Assembly (NCBI GenBank): GCA_038531945.1
Contig: JBCBBH010000008.1
Location: forward strand, 1 to 64,000
Reading direction: 5' to 3'
Source of the DNA: CALBPI01 sp038531945
GTDB taxonomy: Bacteria; Pseudomonadota; Gammaproteobacteria; Steroidobacterales; Woeseiaceae
Length of the DNA stretch: 64,000 nucleotides
The notes under the pieces are model-generated. The model did no database searches. It saw only the letters and a program-made list of their open reading frames with translations, and had not been told where the DNA came from. A program made the translations under genes and the position numbers. Each line of letters opens with the position of its first letter. Position 1 is the first letter of the stretch. Below, piece after piece: positions 59,595 through 64,000 of the stretch.

Positions 59595-60500
59595 ATGCGT
59601 GTTTTGATTCTTGTGCTAATGCTAGGTTCCAGCAATATCTTCGCCCAGGCAGAATGGCCGAGTCTGAGCGGGCCTTATCTTGGACAAAAGCTGCCGGGGC
59701 TCGAGCCTGAGGTGTTCGCGCCTGATTTGGTTTCGACCAGCGATAGCCGCGAACTGAATTCCGTCTTTTCGCCGAACGGGAAAATTTTCATGTTCTCGCG
59801 GGTGATCGATGGGCAGTTCAAAATGTTCTACTCGACCGTTTCCGACGATGGAGTGTGGTCGAGGCCGCGCATGGCCGCGCCTTCAAGAACGTATCCCGGG
59901 CATTCTGAAGTAGACATGGTGTTTTCTCCTTCAGGCGACTGGCTGTATTTCATATCGACGCGACCGCTGCCGGGCTATTCCCTGGAACGACACAACATCT
60001 GGAAAAGCCAAGTGACGCGCTATGGATTGTTGACACCGGAGCCGCTCGGTCCTGAAATTAACGGCCCTGATCACGAGTTGTATCCGTGGATCGTCGCCGA
60101 TGGCAGTCTGTATTTCTCATCGACTCGAGCCGACAGTGGCGATGATCGTGACAGCTATCGTGCGCAGTATCGCGATGGCACCTTCGAAACCCCCGAGAAC
60201 CTTGGACCAGCGATCAACACCGAAAACGATGAAGGGGATATTTTCGTCAGTCCGGATGAGTCGTTTTTGATCCATGTCTCATCAGGCCGCGATGACAATC
60301 TCGGCGAGGGAGACCTGTATATCAGCTTCCGTGGCGCAGATGGCGCATGGGGTAAAGACATCCATATGGGCGATGTCATCAATTCCGCGGAGATGGACTA
60401 CTGCCCGGTGGTTTCCCCGGATGGCAAAGCATTTTTCTTTACGCGCGGCGACGACATCATGTGGGTGGACGCAAAGATTATCGACACGTTTCGAAAGTAG
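59595..60500 (+). CDS. PD40 (TolB-like) beta-propeller secreted protein
   Basis: A 301-residue exported protein with a signal (VLILVLMLGSSNIFAQ). It holds repeated PD40-type strands: NSVFSPNGKIFMFSRV, DMVFSPSGDWLYFISTR, LYPWIVADGSLYFSSTRADS, DIFVSPDESFLIHVSSGR, and VVSPDGKAFFFTRG. These form a beta-propeller; binding target unknown. It ends 14 bases before the convergent DUF4198 gene. Confidence 0.88.
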   Translation: MRVLILVLMLGSSNIFAQAEWPSLSGPYLGQKLPGLEPEVFAPDLVSTSDSRELNSVFSPNGKIFMFSRVIDGQFKMFYSTVSDDGVWSRPRMAAPSRTYPGHSEVDMVFSPSGDWLYFISTRPLPGYSLERHNIWKSQVTRYGLLTPEPLGPEINGPDHELYPWIVADGSLYFSSTRADSGDDRDSYRAQYRDGTFETPENLGPAINTENDEGDIFVSPDESFLIHVSSGRDDNLGEGDLYISFRGADGAWGKDIHMGDVINSAEMDYCPVVSPDGKAFFFTRGDDIMWVDAKIIDTFRK

Positions 60501-60514
60501 TTGTGACGGTTAGG

Positions 60515-61339
60515 CTATCGGATCTCGAACGTCAGCGTCGCCCAGTGGGACTCGTAGTCAACGTCCGGCTCGTTCACCGGCACCATGTGGATTAACCGGA
60601 TATACGAGCGGCCGGACTGCGACAGCGTGATTGTGGCGATACCGTTTTCATCGGTGCGAGTTGCCACGGCCTCCTGGTGTTGATCGCTGTCTGAGCGCTG
60701 CGCGAATCCCGAATGGCTCGCGTAAACGCTTTGGTTTGCCACAGGCTCACCTTTGAAGAGAACTCGCACGGGCAGATCATCTCCGACAGACAATCCGAAC
60801 GGATTCTCCAGCGGAACAATTTCAATCGGATAGCCGTAAGCTTCGCTGACGTTATCGGTGAGAACACCACCCACCTGAATCAGCGCTTTGACGTGCTTTG
60901 AATATCGTTCAGCAACATCTTGTTTGCTCGAGTCTGCTGCCCGTCGTGCCTCAAGTACGTCGAGTACCCCATCGTTTTGCAGATATCTTTCGAACGCTTC
61001 CGCCGTCATTTCCAAGACTCTCGGCTTAATCGATACACCGACGCCGTAAGTGCCGCTGCTCTCGGTGTTGAACGTCAGTTCATTTGTCGTTTCAGTCAGC
61101 GTCCACTGTGATTTATCAGGTCGCGCATGAAGCCCATTTGGCCCTGTTAGTCTCGCGTCGCGAAATCTGTCGAGCGCAACATTGCTCAGACTCGATTCGA
61201 ACGTGCCGTTGGTTAGGACAACCGATGCCGTCGTATCCGGATCAAGGAAGTGATCATCCAGCTTCAAAAACGTGTCATGACCGTACGCGTCCGCAATGAG
61301 GGCGAATCCAACAAGCGCTAACCAGACAACTCTTTTCAT
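60515..61339 (-). CDS. DUF4198/NikM-like periplasmic protein
   Basis: A 274-residue exported protein. Signal FALIADAYG, then mature start HDTFLKLDDHFL, where the first His and second acidic cluster match DUF4198 proteins associated with metal (nickel/cobalt) uptake or TonB systems. Middle VLFKGEPVANQSVYASHSGF and C-term GIATITLSQSGRSYIRLIHM are Ig-like strands. No transporter gene is adjacent, so the metal role is from family alone. Confidence 0.87.
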   Translation of the reverse strand: MKRVVWLALVGFALIADAYGHDTFLKLDDHFLDPDTTASVVLTNGTFESSLSNVALDRFRDARLTGPNGLHARPDKSQWTLTETTNELTFNTESSGTYGVGVSIKPRVLEMTAEAFERYLQNDGVLDVLEARRAADSSKQDVAERYSKHVKALIQVGGVLTDNVSEAYGYPIEIVPLENPFGLSVGDDLPVRVLFKGEPVANQSVYASHSGFAQRSDSDQHQEAVATRTDENGIATITLSQSGRSYIRLIHMVPVNEPDVDYESHWATLTFEIR

Positions 61340-61531
61340 GATTCGCGGTACCTTCGTGGTGAATCGCTCGTGTTGAGCAACGGAACTCCTACATTATGCA
61401 GGGCCGGGTTGCTTGCCGACAGTTTCGTATGCTCGAGATTTTCGACGTTGCGACAACGCGGTACCAATGAGACAGTCGGCAGGCGCAGACACCGTAGTCC
61501 CGTGATTGAACATTCCAAAAGAGGATGGACC

Positions 61532-63946
61532 GTGAAAAAGAAGATATTGGTTCTTTTACTTTCGTTGGTGATCGTCCTGGCAGGGATTTGGTTCGCTATC
61601 CCGATGATCAATGATCGCCAGACGGACGGTGAGGTGTTCCTGGAAGGTTTGGAGGCGCCCGTGCGTGTGGTCCGTGATCATAGCGGCGTTCCCTATATCT
61701 ACGCGGATTCGTTGCCAGACGTACTCCGGGCGCAGGGCTTTGTGACCGGGCAGGATCGCCTGTTCCAGGTTGAAGCCTTGCGGCGTGCGGCGACCGGCCG
61801 GCTCGCGGAGGTGTTCGGATCCGGTCCGAACGAAGTGATCCTGAATCTTGACCGAGAGGCGCGAACGATCGGCTTTCACAGACTGGGGCGGAAGCAGGCC
61901 AAGCTCTTGTCACCGCAGGTCTTGCACCGAATCGCAGACTTCCTGACAGGTTTGAATGCTTACATTCTGCAACGACAACAAACACATCCGATCGAATTCA
62001 AGCTAGCTGGGTTCACGCCGGAGGTGTGGACGGCGGAAGATCTGTTAGCCGTCGTTTTTTATCTGGGATGGCAAAGCGCCGCTAATTTCGATGCGGAATT
62101 AATCGCGCATGATGTCATTCAGAGAATCGGGATTGACGCTTTCGCAGAGATTGCGCCACTGGTCGTCAACCCGGACGACCCACCCGTTGGGGCTGACGCC
62201 GCACCAGAGGTTGCCGCTGTCAAACGTTGGGTTGGAGACGTTTCGCCGCTTGCGAAATGGACGCAGGGCGGCATTCGCCAGCTGGGTGTTGGTGGTAGCA
62301 ACAACTGGGCTGTCAGCGGCTTCAAGGCGGGCCAGAAGGGCGCAATCGTAACCAACGATCCACATTTGGACAGCCGGAATTTACCGGGACCGTGGCACCC
62401 GGTTGGACTGATTACGCCGGACATGCGAGTGGTCGGTGTCAGTGCGGGACTGATGGGTGTCACCGTCGGACGCAATGAGCACATCGCGTTTGGTGTGACC
62501 AATGCGTACTCGGATGCCGTGGACCTCTATGTCGAGACGATCGATCCGAATGACCCTGATCGATATCTGGAAGGAGATACGTCTGTTGCGTTTGAGGATC
62601 TGAGCGAGACCATCCGCATCAAGGACGACACTGACGCTGCAGGCTACCGAACCGAGGAGCTTCGGGTGCGGCTCACTCGTCGTGGCCCGGTGGTTTCTGA
62701 CGTGTCGGTTCCGAGTGACATCGTTCTTTCGATGCGTTGGGCCTCCGCCGAGTTCATGGGCTCGGAGTTTGGTGTGGATCAACTGATGGAAGCCACCAGC
62801 ATCGATGAAGCCATGGAAGCGATCGAACAGACGCGCATCGTATCGCTGAACTTTGTAGTCGGCGACGTCGATGGAAACATCGCGAGGCGTGCGAGTGGGG
62901 CGGCGCCGGTGCGGATCGAAGGGGACGGCATGTCACCGTTCGCCGTTGTGAGCGACGTGGACAATTGGGCAGGGCGCATCCCACCGGACCAAATGCCGGG
63001 CGAGATCAATCCGCCACGAGGTTGGACAGGTTCTGCCAATCACATGACCGCAGACGCCAACTTTCCATATGTGTACACAACTTTCGCCTCGCCAAACTAT
63101 CGATATCGGCGAATACAGGAATTGATGGCGCCCGCGACAGTCTCCGTCGAGCAAGCGTGGCTTGGACAGTACGATACGCTCAATCTTTTCGCGCGCGATA
63201 TCGCTCCGATTTTTTCCGACGCCCTGGTTTCGAGCGAATCCGACGTGTTGCAAGAGATCGGCAGCATCCTCGCCGAATGGGACTATCACGACGAAATCGA
63301 TCTGGTCGCGCCGACCTTATTTCAGGAAACAGTGAGGCAGCTCGCCAGACTTACGTTTGAGGACGAATTGGGCGTTGAGGCAGCGGAGGCGTATTTGTCG
63401 AACTGGTACGTTTGGCAGCAGCGTTTTGATGCGATGGTGCAGCAGGGCACATCTCGCTGGTTCGACGATCAGCGCACACCCGGCACGGAATCGTTGACCG
63501 ATCTGATTCGACAGGCCGGCTTGGCGGCGGTCGAGCGGCTGACGGCTGCGTACGGCGATGATCGGTCAAACTGGCGATGGGGCGAGGTCCATCAATTGCA
63601 TTTTAGCGGCCCGTTGCGACTCGAGGGGTGGGTCGGTCGGCTGACAGGCAATCAAAGCATCTCCATGGCAGGCTCGGGCGAGACGTTACTGCGAGCATTG
63701 TTCCCCTATAACGAGCCGTATGACCCCAAATGGTTTGCATCACTGCGCATGACGGCCGATTTAAACGACCCCGACAAAGTGTATGCAGTATTGCCTGGCG
63801 GCGCGGTCGGGAGGACTGGTCATCCGAATCTCTCCGATCAATTGGAGGTCTGGGCGCAGCCGAGTCGAGAGAGTTACTGGTGGTTTAGTGACGAGGCGAT
63901 CGAGGCGAATGCCGTGCAATCCTTGACGTTGGTACCGAATCTCTGA
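61532..63946 (+). CDS. Penicillin acylase family protein (Ntn hydrolase)
   Basis: An 804-residue exported precursor. Membrane/signal segment ILVLLLSLVIVLAGIWFAI. N-terminal chain has VVRDHSGVPYIYADS and DRLFQVEALRRAATGRLAE. Autocleavage and catalytic Ser256 lie in GGSNNWAVSGFKAGQKG, followed by IVTNDPHLD. Such Ntn hydrolases cleave amide bonds of acyl-homoserine lactones, penicillins or similar. GTG 61532 has AGAGGA upstream; an in-frame start at 61370 lies in the divergent promoter spacer. Function as AHL acylase or penicillin acylase is open. Confidence 0.92.
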   Translation: MKKKILVLLLSLVIVLAGIWFAIPMINDRQTDGEVFLEGLEAPVRVVRDHSGVPYIYADSLPDVLRAQGFVTGQDRLFQVEALRRAATGRLAEVFGSGPNEVILNLDREARTIGFHRLGRKQAKLLSPQVLHRIADFLTGLNAYILQRQQTHPIEFKLAGFTPEVWTAEDLLAVVFYLGWQSAANFDAELIAHDVIQRIGIDAFAEIAPLVVNPDDPPVGADAAPEVAAVKRWVGDVSPLAKWTQGGIRQLGVGGSNNWAVSGFKAGQKGAIVTNDPHLDSRNLPGPWHPVGLITPDMRVVGVSAGLMGVTVGRNEHIAFGVTNAYSDAVDLYVETIDPNDPDRYLEGDTSVAFEDLSETIRIKDDTDAAGYRTEELRVRLTRRGPVVSDVSVPSDIVLSMRWASAEFMGSEFGVDQLMEATSIDEAMEAIEQTRIVSLNFVVGDVDGNIARRASGAAPVRIEGDGMSPFAVVSDVDNWAGRIPPDQMPGEINPPRGWTGSANHMTADANFPYVYTTFASPNYRYRRIQELMAPATVSVEQAWLGQYDTLNLFARDIAPIFSDALVSSESDVLQEIGSILAEWDYHDEIDLVAPTLFQETVRQLARLTFEDELGVEAAEAYLSNWYVWQQRFDAMVQQGTSRWFDDQRTPGTESLTDLIRQAGLAAVERLTAAYGDDRSNWRWGEVHQLHFSGPLRLEGWVGRLTGNQSISMAGSGETLLRALFPYNEPYDPKWFASLRMTADLNDPDKVYAVLPGGAVGRTGHPNLSDQLEVWAQPSRESYWWFSDEAIEANAVQSLTLVPNL

Positions 63947-64000
63947 CCTGAGCACGCCCCCGATTCTCCACGATCACGTCAATTTCGTCTGACATTTGTT

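Noticed and set aside
32279..63946. A beta-lactam metabolism cluster joining the MBL and the penicillin acylase
   Set aside because: The two genes are about 28 kb apart with unrelated genes between, so shared function cannot be supported.
1..64000. CRISPR array, tRNA/rRNA gene, insertion sequence, prophage or integron
   Set aside because: No direct-repeat array, no RNA gene signature, no transposase or integrase and no phage proteins were seen on either strand.

Overview
The window reads as chromosomal DNA of a free-living, aerobic, probably marine or soil gammaproteobacterium. It has moderate-to-high GC, dense gene packing, many GTG and TTG starts and many overlapping stop/start codons. A FadH-type dienoyl-CoA reductase, a MipA/OmpV outer-membrane protein, many lipoprotein signals and several Tat-like signals indicate a Gram-negative, respiring heterotroph. 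The exact lineage cannot be fixed from sequence reading alone. I found no tRNA, rRNA, CRISPR array, insertion sequence or phage gene.

1-13.4 kb: the tail of an unidentified gene, a ferric-iron-type ABC ATPase, a convergent lipoprotein joining a Calx-beta domain, a PQQ sugar-dehydrogenase propeller and two CxxCH haem sites, a molybdenum hydroxylase pair (IorAB-like) coupled to a class III CoA-transferase, an ABC exporter, a MipA/OmpV porin-like protein, and a FAN1-like VRR-NUC nuclease fused to a DnaQ-like DEDDh exonuclease. 13.4-17.7 kb: an amidohydrolase lipoprotein, a GNAT acetyltransferase, an aldo/keto reductase and a PAS-AraC regulator.

17.8-27.3 kb is the most striking region. Seven tightly coupled genes (Gfo/Idh/MocA oxidoreductase, cytoplasmic TIM-barrel isomerase/lyase, MFS transporter, Tat-exported small dehydrogenase subunit, GMC flavoprotein, lipoprotein TIM-barrel isomerase/lyase, and a Kelch-DUF5060-glycosidase lipoprotein) lie divergent to the PAS-AraC gene. 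I infer a glycoside catabolic route: an outer or periplasmic glycosidase, oxidation of the sugar by the GMC/subunit-3 pair to a keto-glycoside, cleavage or isomerisation by the TIM barrels, uptake by the MFS protein and reduction by the Gfo/Idh enzyme.

27.3-37 kb: NTF2-like proteins, a GST, an MscS channel, PhoD, a subclass B3 metallo-beta-lactamase-like lipoprotein convergent with a HEXXH protein, an SseA-type sulfurtransferase and an SDR. 37-47.7 kb: a NarX/PilJ-type hybrid histidine kinase followed by an ECF sigma factor and a DUF6768-like membrane protein, an HTH-TPR membrane regulator, a DUF5694 protein, a SASA-type esterase and a dockerin-repeat secreted protein with an intrinsic terminator inside its leader.

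47.9-51.5 kb: a Ser/Thr kinase-TPR receptor, a small protein and an ECF sigma factor, which probably form a phosphorylation-linked signalling module. 51.7-64 kb: an SDR, FadH, a GH53 endo-galactanase lipoprotein, an RpiB/LacAB-family isomerase with a structured leader, an esterase, a PD40 propeller, a DUF4198 protein and a penicillin-acylase-family Ntn hydrolase. GH53, the SASA esterase, the RpiB-like enzyme and the seven-gene operon together suggest a lifestyle based on plant or algal polysaccharides and glycosides.
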